From: Monocercomonoides exilis
Lineage: Eukaryota; Preaxostyla; Oxymonadida; Polymastigidae
NCBI GenBank assembly: GCA_001643675.2
Contig: LSRY02000060.1
Span: 242,501-306,500 of the forward strand
Length of the DNA stretch: 64,000 bases
Direction of reading: 5' to 3'
Part shown: piece by piece, positions 11,574 through 24,011 of the stretch
Layout: the number at the start of each line of letters is the position of its first letter
How positions within the stretch are numbered: the stretch's first letter is position 1
Notes under the pieces: generated by a model
The model's database searches: none
What the model was told of the DNA's origin: nothing
The model's input: only the letters and a program-made list of their open reading frames with translations
Made by a program: the position numbers and the translations under genes

Positions 11574-13720
11574 TTGAGTTTTTCAAACCAATCTGAAGTT
11601 TATACGGCAAGTGAGACGTTTGGGCCAATCAACAATTTCATACAAATTATTCTCAACATCATAAATATCGTTCGACTGATTCCGCATTTCTCAACTGCAT
11701 CTTTTTCTTCGTCTTCTTCTTCGTCGTCGTCTTCTGATAATCCTTCTTCATTCGATCAATTACCTTCCTCATTTTTCGGTTTGCAAACACAAAATTCGCC
11801 TTCTCACAATCGCTTGCTTATTCAGCGACAAGCACACCTGTTATGAATCGCATTACCAAAAACACACAAAATCTTCTTCAGTCAAACATTGCTTCTTCTT
11901 CTTCTTCTTCTTCCTATCCTCCTCCTTTTTCTTTAAACTCTTCATCGTCATCACTGTCGATGTGTTCTATTGGATTTCAGGTTGTGCATTTGAACGGATT
12001 TCCTATTCAACAGCGGTCCATCTTACTCTGCAAAAGGAGCTCGTTCTTCTTCAGTACACAAGCTCCAGTGAATGAGGTAAACGGAAATGAGAAGAGAAAT
12101 GGGGGTAGGAAGGGGAAGGGGCTTCCAGCACATCGCAATAATCCACTCACTTTATGACATCGCCAAGGAGCCAAGAGCGAGGAGTGCGCTATCAAATGAA
12201 AGAGGCAAAGAGAGCGGAGAACAGTGGCAAATTGAGTTCCGAGCAGAGGAAAGGAAGAAAGCAGGAAGAGCTAAAGGCGAAGACGAAGAAGAAGAAGAAA
12301 GACGAGTTTTGAACATCGCAAATTGACGCTTTCGACACATGGCTTGCACATGCAGCAACAGAAAGGAAGAGGAGGGACAGGGGAAGAGAAGAAGGAGGTT
12401 ATGAAAATGATGATGAACAGCAGCAGACATTTTACTCGTTTGACAGCACACTCTCATCTGCCCAGGTGCACACTCAACACATCAAAGCCTCCTCAACATT
12501 TGCTACTCCTCCTTTTTCTCACTTGCCACACACACAATTGTCTGTCACTTCTGTTCTTGTTGGAACTCCGCCGAAGCCTCTCACTCAGTCATCTCCTGCC
12601 ACAGACTCTTCTTCACTCACACAGAAGTCCTTCGACATATCCAGCCCAAGCACTACCCCTTTATCGAACATGTCTTCTTCCTCTCCTTTTCCTCTTCTTT
12701 TCCTCCTTCTCCTTCTTTCCATTCATTTCCCCGTTCTCTTTCACAAACTCATTCTTCCTCTCACTCTTCCTCTCCTTCTCCTTCTTTCTCTCTCTCTTCT
12801 TCTCTTCAATCTTCTTCTCTTCAATCTTCTTCTCCTCCATCTTCTTCTTCATATTCAAAGGCTGGTTATTCATAGATCACACAGCCGTCAACCATCAAAC
12901 AATTTTCTCATTAATCCTCATTGAAAACACATTCATTTCAACAGACATTCTCTTTTTTTGCAGAAAACAAAGAAACAAATTGAAATAAAAAAAGAAAAAG
13001 AAGGAGAAGAAAGAGAAGAAAGAGAAGAAAGAGAAGAAAGTGAAGAAAGAGAAGAAAGAGAAAAAAGTGAAAAAAGTGAAAAAAGAAGAAGAAGAATTAC
13101 AAGAACAAAAAAAATTAATTTGCGAAAAATCAGAGAATTTAACTTTTTCTTTTAAGAAACATCACTCAATCTCTTCCACAGAATTGGATGTTTTGTCTGA
13201 TGCGAGCACAGCTGTATCTGCTTGTTCTATCACACACACCAACTCCCCAGCCACAATAGCAGCCAATTATCATTCGTCTTCTCATTCGTCTTCTTCTTCA
13301 ACTACTGCTTCTGTTTCTGAGTCATTTTCTGAATGGGCTATTGATTCGGTCTTGTCCAGTGCTTGCTTGAACCCTTCTGTTAACTACATTCTCCTCTCTT
13401 CTTGATATATTGCATTATCTCAAGATATTTCTGCTGCTATTGTTTCTTCCTCTTCCTCATCTTCTTCTTCTTCCTTCGGTCACCTCTTCAATCACGCAGA
13501 ACTGGATGATCTTCACGTCAAGGAAAGCGTTCACCTTCAGATGTTTGCTGGTTTCTGTGTGCCAAATTTACGCTGCTCATGGAACTGTTGGAACTGTTAA
13601 AGGAGTTGAAAGAGAAGGGGTTTGTGAGAGAGATGATATGGAATATAGTGAGGTTATTAAAAGTGAGACTGGTGATGAATGTGTGGTTGAGGAAGAGGGA
13701 GCTTGCTGAGAAGAGAAGAA
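11574..13720 (+). pseudogene. Ser/Lys/Glu-rich multi-frame coding remnant in element A
   Basis: Protein-like sequence moves between frames: 11574-11846 (FGPINNFIQIILNIINIVRL), 11843-12157 (CSIGFQVVHLNGFPIQQRS), 12087-12326 (acidic/basic helix), about 12330-12900 (FDTWLAHAATER ... EQQQTFYSFDSTLSSAQVH ... SDKSF-like Ser/Thr-rich), 13040-13405 (TELDVLSDASTAVSACSITH) and 13410-13709. TTC/TCT and GAA/GAG tracts lie between the pieces. A possible splice donor GGTAAACGG is at about 12077. Either a multi-exon gene with introns I cannot place, or a decayed one. No domain recognised. Confidence 0.35.
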
Positions 13721-14457
13721 AATAAAGAAAATGAACGAAGCAAATTCGCCGAAAAAAAATAAACAAGTTCTTTTTTCGTTAAAGAAGTGATTAAGAAGTG
13801 TTATGAAACTTTTATTAGGAAAACAATATATATAAAAGAAAACAACAAATGTAACACTTTCAAATGGGGGATATAAATGAAGTGGAGCAGAAAAGCAAGA
13901 AAGATGGGCAGCAGATGGAGAAGAAAGTAGAAATTTGTTCAAAAAAATAAAAAGGAGAGAAAAGTGAGATTGACTCTATTGTGATCATCCATCATTGTTT
14001 CGCCTCCATTCCTTTCGTTGTTATAATAAGTCGTTGAACTGCTCAACTGCAGCAAGAAATTGGTGATGAAGTTTTGCCTCAACGAAAACAAAACTCAATG
14101 CATGTTATTTGAAGAAATTTTATTTTGAACATTAAAATCCATCAACATTGTTCAATAAATATTAATTTTCTTTATAAGTTTTGTTTTGCAAGTAATGAAA
14201 CATCTTATTTTCTTTCCAAAGTTTGAATTTTCTATTTTGATTTTTTTTTTGAAACTTGATCATAAAAATTCTTTTTCATCAAAAACATTAAAAAGGTATG
14301 ATTTTTTATATAAATTAATAAAACAAATATATATGACAGAAATAAAAGTTATAAACTTGCAAAAAATCAAATTAACTCTTTGATCAATAAATACCACTAT
14401 AGATTTAATTTTTTCTGTTTTTGATCTTTTTTTATGATGTCAAAAAAAATCACCCAT

Positions 14458-16761
14458 ATGAACACACTAGATGAAACAGAATATAATGTATTTTATGAAG
14501 AATCGCATAAATGCAGAGCAAAAAGAAAGAGAACAAAAGAAGCACTGACATCAAGGAATTTGGTAAAGAAGATGTTTGCAAAACAGCTTTTCAGACCAAT
14601 AACTTATAGTGAATATCTAAAGATAAGCGATATCACCAAGCCTAGTGTCAAACAGATTAACGATTTGCATTATAATCCAAAATACTGCTTGAAATCGTTT
14701 GAGCAAATTGCAAAAGAAAAAGAATTTAATACGATGCGTTATGAAAGCGAAACTATTTCGGACTATTATTATGCAGATTTCGAAGCAGATACTACAGGAA
14801 TTCAAAGAGCTTTTTACTGGTGTATAACAAACGAAAATGAAACAAAACACTTCAAAGGAGAAGATTGTGCAATTGAACTATTGAACTGTATTCCTGACAA
14901 CTCTTGTGTATATTTTCATAATCTGAAATATGATTTCTGTATGATAGCTAAACATGTGGATGAACTTTCAAATCAAATCGCGAAAGACAACAGATTAATG
15001 AGAATCACAGTGAAATATAATAAGAAAACCATTGTATTTAAAGATTCATTTTCGATTATTCCAAGTGCATTAAAGCAATTCCCAAAGATGTTCAATTTAA
15101 AAAATACCCAAAAAGAATTGTTTCCATTTAATTATTACACATTAGAGAGACTTCAAAATAATACAGGAATTATTAGTGAAGCAGGAGAGCATGAAGCCAA
15201 AAAGTGGAACACCGAAGATTATGAGCTTTTTAATAAAAATATTGACACTATTCCCGGATGCAGGTTAAGTGACAACACATTCGATATGTAAAAATATTGT
15301 GGATTCTATTGTGAACAAGATTCAAAAATATTAAGAAAAGGATTTCTCAAATTTCGAGAAGGATTCATGAATGATTTCGATATTGATATTTACGATTACT
15401 GTTCAATTAGCTCTCATGCAGATGCCACACTGACAAAACAAGTGTATTTGAAGAATAAGAATTTGAATAAACTCGGAGGAATCATCAGAGAGTTCATGCA
15501 GCAAGCTGTTCACGGAGGAAGATGCATGACTGCATGCAATAAAAAATGGCACTCCACATCTCCTATTGAGGATTATGATGCTGTATCTTTATATGCTTCT
15601 GCTATGCACAGAATATATTTGGTTGAAGGAACTCCAAGTGTAATTGAAACAGATGAGCAACGCTCTTATGAGTTTTAACAGAATCAGAGTGCATATGTAG
15701 TTGATATTGTGATTTCAAAAGTGAACAAACACTATCCTTTTCCTTTACTCGTATTTGAAGATGATGAAGGAAATAATTTTCACAACAATGTTATTGATAA
15801 ACCAGAGAGAGCAGCAGTTGATAACATATATTTGGAAGATTTGATAGAGTTTCAGAAAATAGAATTCACAGTAATTAAAGGATATTTTTGGACAGGCAAT
15901 CGTGATTACTCAATCCAAAAAGTCATCGGAGATATATTTGGTAAATGAGCTGCATACAAGAAAGAAAATAATCCTTTAGAAGTTATATATATATTAATCA
16001 TGAATTCTCTTTATGGAAAAACAATTCTGAAGTTTGTTGATTATGAGATAAAATACATTAATGAAAATGATATAGGAAAATATTGGAGCAAAAATAATAA
16101 TCAAATTATTGAGTCATCAAAAATAGCAGATTCAAGAAATAAAACTCATGTAGTTAAAACACAGAAGCAAATAGACACTCATTTTACATTCAATCTAATT
16201 GGGATTCATATCGAAAGCATGTCTAAACGCATAATGAATGAAGTGATGTGTCTTGCACATGATCTCAACTGTCAAATCTATTATCAAGATTCAGACTCTA
16301 TGCACATTAGAATTGATGATCTTCCAAGACTAGAAGAAGCTTTTGAAAAAAAATACAATCGTAATTTGAAAGGAACTCAGCTGGGAAACTTCCACTCTGA
16401 TTTTCCTCTTAATGCATTATATGCAAATGAATCTTATTTCTTAGGAAAAAAGATGTATTTAGATAAACTAGTTCTTCCAGAAAATAAAACATCTTTCATG
16501 TTTCGCATGAAAGGAATAAAGCAGTTAGCTATTGAAGCAAAAGCTAAGGAATCAGATGAATGTGAAGATTCTCTAATGAAATTATTCAAATGCATTTTTA
16601 AGGAAAAACAGTTGAATTTGATCTCACAAATGGATCTCCTTGCTTTGAATTTGAAAAAAGATTTCACTGTTGCATCTCTTGATTCTTTAAAAAGACGCAT
16701 AAAAACATCATTGGAAAAAGGAATATCACAAGCAAGTGCTCAAATAAGAGCACAAATATAG
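14458..16761 (+). pseudogene. polB: Maverick family-B DNA polymerase (protein-primed type)
   Basis: Replicates the Maverick genome. In order: exonuclease motif I with ADFEAD (~14780), motif II VYFHNLKYDF (~14910), motif III YCEQDSKIL (~15310), polymerase motif A DAVSLYASAM (~15577), motif B LIMNSLYGK (~16000) and motif C YYQDSDSMHI (~16280). The chosen start is the first ATG after element A; the ATG at 14434 lies inside the element's terminal repeat. One frame spans 2.3 kb but is crossed by TAA (15289-15291), TAA (15676-15678) and TGA (15946-15948), the last just before motif B. All motifs survive and no frameshift is seen. As written the protein is truncated; see the finding on in-frame stops. 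Confidence 0.9.
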
Positions 16762-16839
16762 AAAAAACGTTTATGAAATTCATATAATAATCAAATATTA
16801 TTTTTATTATAATGAAATAATCAATAATAATAAATACAA

Positions 16840-18048
16840 ATGACATCAAAAAAAACTAATTCACTCATAAAGAGTTTATTAGCTGCATCTGATTCTCTGC
16901 TCACAGAAATAGAAGTGTTCAAGAAAATAAATAAGATTTCAACGAAAACAAGAGTGTTCAAAACATATTATGAAACTCACAAAACAGATCTCATATTTGA
17001 TATCACTATTGAAGAATTATACAATAGATATAGACTGGAGTATTTAAAGAAACATAATCCGAAACATTACAAGAAACAGCAAAGAAATAATTATGAACTC
17101 ATTATAGATGAGCAAACACCTGAGCAAAATAATTTTCTGCAAGACACAGGATATAAATCAAAAAAGAAACAAGAATCACTTTTCTATCAAAAATACAATT
17201 CTCTTCCTGCTGTTCACTCGAAATATCTCAAGAATAGTTTTCCAGAAATAGAAAATAAGCAATACTATTTACATCATGTAGGACAAAAATACACATTTTT
17301 GATAGATCTTATGTTTTCAGATAATTTATGTTATCTTGTTGCAATAGGTCTTAATAATAGATATCTGTTTGTGGAGCCAACTAATTTTTCTTCGAAAGAT
17401 GAATCAAGCAGTGGAAAAGTTACTCATACACAGCGAACAGCTTCTGCTGTAGTTGAAGCTTTAAACAGAATGATAATAAAAGGAATGAAAGTTAGATACT
17501 TGAGAGGAGATAGCGAACGTGCATTCAATAGCACTTTGGCTCACAAATATTTTAAAACTCACAATATTTCTTTTCAATCTCTTGTGAGTACAGGATCTTC
17601 TCACACACAAATGGCTCCACTTGATAGAGTTGTCAGAACTATAAGAGACATGAATTATACATCAAATCCTTATAGTGAGTTTATTAATCCAGTCAGAATG
17701 AAGCAACTGGTGAATTATTATAATAATGCTCCTCATTATAGTCTTTCAAAAATAATGAACTTCGATATTAGTCCTCAGCAAGTGTACGATAATGAAGAAT
17801 TGGAAAATGAGATCATTCGTCGCATACATCAGTTGAATTATAATATTATAAATTCTCTTGATTACAAGCTTCCGATCAATACTATCGTCATCTTGAAAGC
17901 TCATTATGAAAGATTAGACAAGAGAAGGATGAAAATTCTTCCTGAAACGTTTATAGTAATAGGATAAGACAAAGGAAAAATAAGAGTAAAAAGCAACGTT
18001 GATAATAGAATACCACCAGTCTCAAGATGTGAAGTTGCAAAATTATAA
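16840..18048 (+). pseudogene. Maverick retroviral-type integrase
   Basis: RNase H-fold integrase that would insert the element. Core motifs: FLIDLMF (first Asp), RGDSERAFNS (second Asp), and PLDRVVRTIRDM where the third acidic residue is Asp rather than Glu, a form I associate with Polinton integrases. YYNNAPHYSLSKI follows, as in this family. The frame is open for 375 codons, stops at TAA 17965-17967, then continues in frame with a basic tail (KGKIRVKSNVDNRIPPV) to TAA 18046-18048, the likely remainder of a C-terminal SH3/chromo-like domain. It follows polB by about 80 bp in the same direction and converges on the fibre gene. Confidence 0.85.
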
Positions 18049-18056
18049 CAATTTTT

Positions 18057-18934
18057 TTATGATGTGCGTCTCCAAAATGCTAAATAAATTGCAAGAGGAT
18101 CAATTGTGTGTGTATGACTATTTCTGCCTCCTGTTGTGCTGATACTTGTGGTATGTTTATGGCTTCCTCCAACTTCTGTGAAAAAATGTGTTTCACTTGA
18201 TGAATTCCAATTAAATTCCATACCAAGGATATTTCCAGGTGATCCGATACTCTGTAATGGATGATATAAAGCATGTGTGTGTTCTCCACTGTTATTAATT
18301 GTGATGCTGTGACTATGACTTGGAATTTGAGAAGTTGTTAATGTCGTTGCACCAGAAGTTGCTGATCCAGATGTCGAGCCTATCAAAACTGCAGAAGATG
18401 CAGCTCTTATAAATCTTCCATTTGTCATCATTTTCCACGATGTTCCTGGATATGTTTTTGATGGATCTGAAGCATCATATTTAATTATTACACTGTTTAT
18501 AGGATAAATTGCATCAACAATTGTTGTTAATGATATCTGTTTTGCATCAATTTCTGATTTATTATAATAATTCTCAAATGATATTTGTTCTTTCTCGATT
18601 TCTAATAATTCTGTTCCATCCCACCAGTAATCAGGATCATTAGTCTCTTTTATATAAAACGTTTGTCCAGTTTGTAATGTATTTACATTATCTTGAATGG
18701 AAAGCCATTGACACATATTTTCATAACTGTCAAACACTCTTGCTTTATATCCAACTTTAGCATTCAGTTCATCAAACATATATCGATTCAAGTCTTGATT
18801 TGCTGTTATTGATTCTTTAATATTTTTTATGCTTTCATTTATTCTTTCTTTCACTTTATCGATATTCTCTAATGAATTATTTATTTCTTTTATATTTTTG
18901 TCAACATTATTGAAATTCTCTAGTGATTCATTTA
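18057..18934 (-). pseudogene. Phage-like fibre protein 1, C-terminal part, split by a 33.5-kb insertion
   Basis: Open to the stop near 18057. N-terminal coiled coil with repeating (I/S)NESLEN..KERINESIKN units, then a module ending DPDYWWDGTELL, then a phage tail-fibre/receptor-binding C-terminus: YPINSVIIKYDASDP, SWKMMTNGRFIRA, Gly/Ser/Thr-rich with repeated His pairs (HSHS, EHTH, SHKH, SHTH) and the terminal ID-P-LAIYLAFWRR. Such HxH-rich ends bind metal in phage short tail fibres (family knowledge). The 5' part was displaced: 52418-52472 on the same strand supplies the start and joins in frame. Likely a virion attachment fibre. Confidence 0.75.
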
Positions 18935-19483
18935 TCTATTGTAATACTTAAAAACATGAATTTGGCTCCACATCTCAGATTTTTTTTATATTTTGTATAT
19001 GTGCAGTTCACCATGTGTTGACCCCATATTCGACCCTTATTCTGCCAACTGCCCCACATCTGGCTGGATGTTATTAAAAAAAGTCGAAAAAGATCAAAAA
19101 TGTGACACTCATATCTGGATTCTCAGAAGGCTCTGCAACTTCGTTTTATTTTTATTTTGTTAATTGGATTTTTCCCACGCAACATACCAAAATTTATTAG
19201 AATCGCTTTGTCCGTTGTTTTTCTGCAATTTTTCAAACATGAATATTTTTGTCATTTACAGAACGAATACAGATTTTAATTGCACAAGCTTTTCATTAAT
19301 TATTAACATGCATTTCATGTGTAATTCTCCAAAATAATGTCAAATATTCTTTATTGAATCATATTCAATCATTCTGACAGTATTGATTAACAAATTTTAT
19401 TTGAAGTTAAAAATCTTAATTTCATCTTTGTTCAATTTTATAATTATAATAACTTCTTATATACAGAAATGTTTGTAATAAAC
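18935..19483. other. 5' flank of the Helitron-like element
   Basis: No gene. AT-rich with scattered CCCCACATCT-like blocks (CTCCACATCTCAGA, CTGCCCCACATCTGGC). Probably the left end and promoter region of the Helitron, with the hAT element inserted at its right side. Confidence 0.4.
19476..19483 (+). repeat. 8-bp hAT target-site duplication, left copy (TAATAAAC)
   Basis: Identical to 27288-27295 and immediately outside the left TIR. Confidence 0.9.
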
Positions 19484-19501
19484 TAAACCTCCTCGTCACC
19501 C
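19484..19501 (+). repeat. hAT left TIR
   Basis: 18 bp, exact inverted match to 27270-27287. Confidence 0.93.
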
Positions 19502-19540
19502 TGAAAAACAGAATCATTCGTCAGTCACTTCGTCACTCTG

Positions 19541-19542
<2 letters not shown>

Positions 19543-19617
<75 letters not shown>
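19543..19617. repeat. (TTA)n microsatellite
   Basis: About 24 TTA/ATT units just inside the hAT left subterminal region. Confidence 0.95.
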
Positions 19618-19619
<2 letters not shown>

Positions 19620-21343
19620 TTCAAATATCATATAATAATAACTTGATTTTATTTTATGCAATCAATTATTGTATTTGATAATGTTTAAAAAAAGAAAAAA
19701 TGTTCAAATGGACCCATTTTAAAATTTTTAAAGTTTTTTGTCTGTCTTTTGACAATGGAAAACAACAAATTCTTTTAATTTTTGATAGAGATAATAAGGA
19801 ATGATGCACACCTCAATAATTAATTTGAAAATTATTTTCGAACATTCTGGGTTTCAACGGGAACAGAAACATTTTTTTTATAGATAAGCATCGTGGAAAA
19901 ACATGATGTCATTATTCATAGTCTGAGAAAATAGAAGTTGAAACTTTCGCAAGTTTGATCAAGAATTTGCAATCTCTTTATCCATCCTTTTTATTTTATT
20001 TTATTGTTTTGCTTTTGTTATTTAATATCTTTAATTTTTTGCTTTAAAACATATCTTCAATGCACTGTTCATGGTTTTTTTCAACTTTTTCTTTCTTTTA
20101 TTTCATCACCACTTTTCTTCAGCAGTAAACAGAATACAATAATTGTGAAAATTACTTTCACAATTTTTTTTTTATCCATTATCATCTTATTTCAGTTCTT
20201 TACCTCTCAGTTCTCTGACTACTGTGATTTTTCATTCATTGTACTCTGCCTTTCAAAACAAAATTCATTCATGTTGTATCAACTCATGCTCAGCCTCCTC
20301 CCCATCGAATAATTCGTCTTCTGCGGTTGGCGACTTTTTTTAGCCAGGGCGGTGGCATTGCTTTGAAAAGAAAGCACTCAGCACCTTCGTGAAGTGCGTC
20401 TTTGATGCAACCATGGTCTCTTCAGCAGAGTGCAAACAGTGAGACAACTACTGAAGATCATTGCACTTAAGACTCCATATCACGCACACATTAATGAATA
20501 GCTTCACTTCTTTTTTCTAACGCTTATTCAAAATCATTTTCTTTTTTCTGTGCTTTTCATCCTCTTCGATCTTCGTCAAACAAGCAAAAGAATTTCAATT
20601 GGAATTTCTGCTCTTCTTTTTCTTCCTCGTCTCCCTTCTTTTCTTTTTCTTTGTTATTTTTGTTATTATTGTTTTCTTTTTTTCAAAAAATCAAATTTGA
20701 TTCAATTTTTGTTGGGAAATCCTCGATATTTGTTTTTTAAATTGAGAAATTTCCTTTCATCTTTTCCTTTATTTAAGTTTTTTTGATAATTGTGTTTAAT
20801 GTTAAAAATCGTTATATCATTTGCTCCCTTGTGCTTTTATTTATAAAATGACGTAAAGTTGACCCCAACTTCCAATCAATTAAATGTTTAAAAAGTTATT
20901 ATTAAAATATTGGATAAAGGATACTCTGAGCAATTTAGAACATTGGCATTTTTGCATGGAATTGAAAATAACATTATCTTGCCATTTTTGAAACAAAATT
21001 AAATTTGTAATTCCATGAATGTGCGTTAATATTACCATTTTTTCAAAAACATAAACTGAATGAAATTTTCTATCTTTTTAAAAATCATCTTTTTTTGTAT
21101 ATAAAACGCACCAGTATTTAACGTATTCACTTTCTCAATGAACACCGAGGCCCCTTTTCGTTTGCATCTTATCATTTGCATTATCCCTTTTTGACAATAA
21201 ATAATGATCATGATATTTTATTTTCATTTTTATATATGAGGAACTTTGTGCGTTCGACTCTTTTGAACAAGTCATTTGTTCCGACATGCATATAATTTTA
21301 TTCTAGGCTTGAAGTTATTCCTCCTTGAAATGCTGATCAGTCC
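19618..21343. other. hAT left internal noncoding region
   Basis: AT-rich; Phe/Leu-rich frames at 20004-20312 and 20550-20786 have no protein character. I see no gene or RNA here. Confidence 0.55.
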
Positions 21344-22341
21344 ATGGAAATTGACAGTTACATCAATTTTCAACTGATTGCGAAAATGTCTTCCAAATTT
21401 AGATCTGCTTTGAAAAAGAATACACAAGCATACTGCAAATTTTATGAGAATGAGAAGAAAAGAGATGCAGATTCATTTTTCACTGCGATACAGACAGCTG
21501 TGATGGAACCTTCATTCTTTCAAGCAACCGAAGAGAAAGACTATTTGCGCAGCATGGAACGTAACCGGTTCTTCGGAATGTGCCATCTCGATCTCATTTG
21601 CAGCAACGACATTGAATTCTGGTGATCCACCGAACACTTTGTGAAAGAGGGCACAGAAGATGATTTTCCGAAGCAGGACATGATTGCGCTGGCAGAGCTG
21701 TGGAAAGAAGGCTTCGGGTGGCTGGTGCCTGACGGGGCAGCGGTGTTCTTTGCGAAGTGGGAAGATGGAAGCATTTTGGACGAGGCGCCGCCTCCGGCTG
21801 TGAAGCGGGTGTTTGCGATGCTGCAGACGAAGACTCTTTTTCCGGTGAAGAAGAACTTTATGCTGGGAGTGCTTTTTTACTGCTATCCCTCCTTGAAGAA
21901 GGAGAACAGCAGCATTTTTGACACGGCAGAGGGAAAGGAAAACAGAACGACTACAATCAACTCTGTTGCACAGCATGTGGCAAATGAGTTGAGACAAGCA
22001 AATGAACAGACAAATTATGTCAAAGAGAAGAAGGCAAAGAGAAAGAGAAAAATAATGAGAAAGAAGAAGACAAAGAAGAAAACAAAGAAGATCTCAAAGA
22101 CGCAGCAGCCAGAGACACAGAGCTGTCAGATGTGGAGCTGCTTCAGGCCGAACTGCAGCTGGCGTGTGAGTACATTGAAGAGAATGCATTCAACTATTTT
22201 GGCTCTGTCTGGTCGAAATACTGGCTGGCGAATGTGTTTGTGACGAAGCAGCTGTTTGAGGAGCAGATGCGCCTGTCACTCAGAGAGAAAGGAGCAGCTG
22301 TGTTGCAAAGGGGAAGCTAGAGAGAAGGAGATGAAAGGAAA

Positions 22342-22404
22342 GAAGAAAAAGAAGAAGAAGAAGAAGAAGAAGAAGAAGAAGAAGAAGAAGAAGATGAAGA
22401 TGAA

Positions 22405-22456
<52 letters not shown>
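22342..22456. repeat. (GAA)n followed by (GAT)n codon repeat
   Basis: Perfect or near-perfect AAG/GAA units to about 22395, then GAT units to 22456; encodes Glu then Asp tracts in the cargo-gene sense frame. Confidence 0.9.
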
Positions 22457-22459
<3 letters not shown>

Positions 22460-22476
22460 GTTGTGAAGGAGAAGAG

Positions 22477-22508
<32 letters not shown>

Positions 22509-22754
22509 ATTAGAAACATTCGAAGAAGAGGAGGAGGAAGAATTTGAAGTAGAATTTGAAGAAGTATTATCAACATTTACTTCACTTAATGAAGAAGAAA
22601 GAGAAGAAGAAGAGGAAGTAAAAGAAGATGAAGGAGAAGAAGGAGAAGGAAAAGAAGAAAAATTCGAAGAATAAGAAGAGCTTCCATGAGCAGAAGGAGG
22701 GGTGGGAGGGAGAGGAGTGAAAGAAGAAGAATGAATGCCGGAGGAAGAAGGAGA

Positions 22755-22894
22755 AAGAGGAAGAGGAAGAGGAAGAGGAAGAGGAAGAGGAAGAGGAAGA
22801 GGAAGAGGAAGAGGAAGAGGAAGAGGAAGAGGAAGAGGAAGAGGAAGAGGAAGAGGAAGAGGAAGAGGAAGAGGAAGAGGAAGAGGAAGAGGAA
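22755..22894. repeat. (GAGGAA)n hexanucleotide repeat
   Basis: About 23 uninterrupted hexamer units. All six frames stay open across it, which creates long spurious frames of Leu-Pro, Arg-Lys and Leu-Phe dipeptides. Confidence 0.95.
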
Positions 22895-23371
22895 GATGGA
22901 TATGACAGTTATGCAACAAAAAGTGCGTTTAATGACAATTGGCAAGTGGCAGAGAAGCCGATGAGAATGTTGGGGGCGAGTGGGAAGCAGCCAGATCCTT
23001 CGCTTTTTGAGCTGATTGAAACATCTTCTATTTCCATTTTCTCTCAAAATGTGCCAATTTACCAGACGCTGGATGCATTTCGCTCGACTCTTTCGGAGTC
23101 TTCGCATGAAACAAGTGAAAATACAAGTCATTCCCTTTCATCATCATCATCATCATCAGTTGGCTCATTGCCTTTTTATTACTCTTCGCCAAGCAACATG
23201 AATGCACGAAATTCTTCATTCACTTCTTTTTCTTCTTCTCCTTCATCATCATTTTCTTCTTCTTCTTCTTCATTTTCTTCTTCTAATCTTCAACCAGAAA
23301 TTTTGAATGGCAAGATCCTCCATAATCATTTTCAAATCTTGTTTGGATTAACAGATGTCTCTTTATAGTTT

Positions 23372-24011
23372 TTTCACTATTTTGAAACTTCAAAACTCCC
23401 ACATCTATTTTTCCTTCTTTCTGCATTGCACTCCCATTGCAACACAATATCCCGCACACGCTTTTATCACTATGTTTTCTTCTTCGTGCTTGACTATTCT
23501 AAAGCAACAATCCCACTTGAATCTAACTCATTCAACAATCTCTTCTTCGTTTGCTCAGTCCACGTCTGTGACTTCTCACGAATAAAAAGTTAAACCCTCG
23601 CTGACATTCCGCTAAAAGATTAGAAAGAAGATGCGCTTTCACTTCTTTCATGCGAGTTGTTCATCATCTACGTCCGACTTTTCTTCCCACTCTTGTTAAT
23701 ACAGAGCAGAGAAATGAATATCTGTTCCTTGAAGCAACGATAACTCTGTCGGTGAGCTTATCTTTAAGAATTCAACAGTTGCTGTACGGATGATAATGGA
23801 GATGGATCTATTGGAACGAGAAGAAGGAAGTGAAAGCGCAAGGAGTGAAGCGGCTGATGCACCAGAAACTATTTGTGTGGAAGTGCTCAGAGATTGAAGA
23901 ATGAATGAATGTTTCAATTTTGGTAATAAAATATGAGAAGACATATGTTTATTCGCATGTTAATGATAAACCTGAAATGAAAATGAAAGGAACAAGGAGT
24001 TTAATATTTTA
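23372..24011. other. Spacer between cargo gene and hAT transposase
   Basis: Short frames only (23355-23585 plus, 23944-23696 minus), Ser-rich, no recognisable protein. It contains the 3' regions of the two convergent genes. Confidence 0.4.

Larger units (their letters stand above)
10005..14456. mobile_element. Element A: 4.45-kb TA-flanked TIR element
   Basis: Starts TGGGTGATTTTTTTTGATAT and ends with the reverse complement of TGGGTGATTTTTTTTGACAT; the two ends match over about 29 bp with one or two differences. TA flanks both sides (10003-10004, 14457-14458), the target duplication typical of Tc1/mariner-like and some other DDE elements. About 350 bp inside each end is homologous to the ends of element B. 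No transposase is visible inside. The interior has a dispersed-repeat copy and Ser/Glu/Lys-rich coding remnants, so A looks non-autonomous and cargo-bearing. It sits exactly between the upstream hypothetical gene and polB. Confidence 0.8.
21344..23371 (+). pseudogene. Cargo gene remnant in hAT: acidic and Ser-rich protein
   Basis: More GC-rich than its surroundings. The frame from 21344 (SMEIDSYINFQLIAKMSSKF) crosses a TGA at 21623-21625 and continues in the same frame (GFGWLVPDGAAVFFAKWED ... KNFMLGVLFYCYPSLKKE) to about 22090. It then shifts at a purine-rich tract and resumes as ELLQAELQLACEYIEENAFN, reaching TAG 22318-22320. Poly-Glu/Asp tracts from GAA, GAT and GAGGAA repeats follow. The last part reads YDSYATKSAFNDNWQVAEKP ... 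SLFELIETSSISIFSQNVP with a poly-Ser tail to 23368. No family recognised. It may be a captured host gene or an accessory transposon gene. Confidence 0.4.

Noticed and set aside
14434-14457. polB start at 14434 (MMSKKITH)
   Set aside because: These bases are the terminal repeat of element A; the native start is the ATG at 14458.
22342-22894. CRISPR-like array
   Set aside because: Simple sequence repeats without spacers.
22280-23131. Long minus-strand Ser, Leu-Pro and Leu-Phe repeat frames (up to 200 aa)
   Set aside because: They are shadows of the GAA, GAT and GAGGAA repeats, which are open in all six frames.
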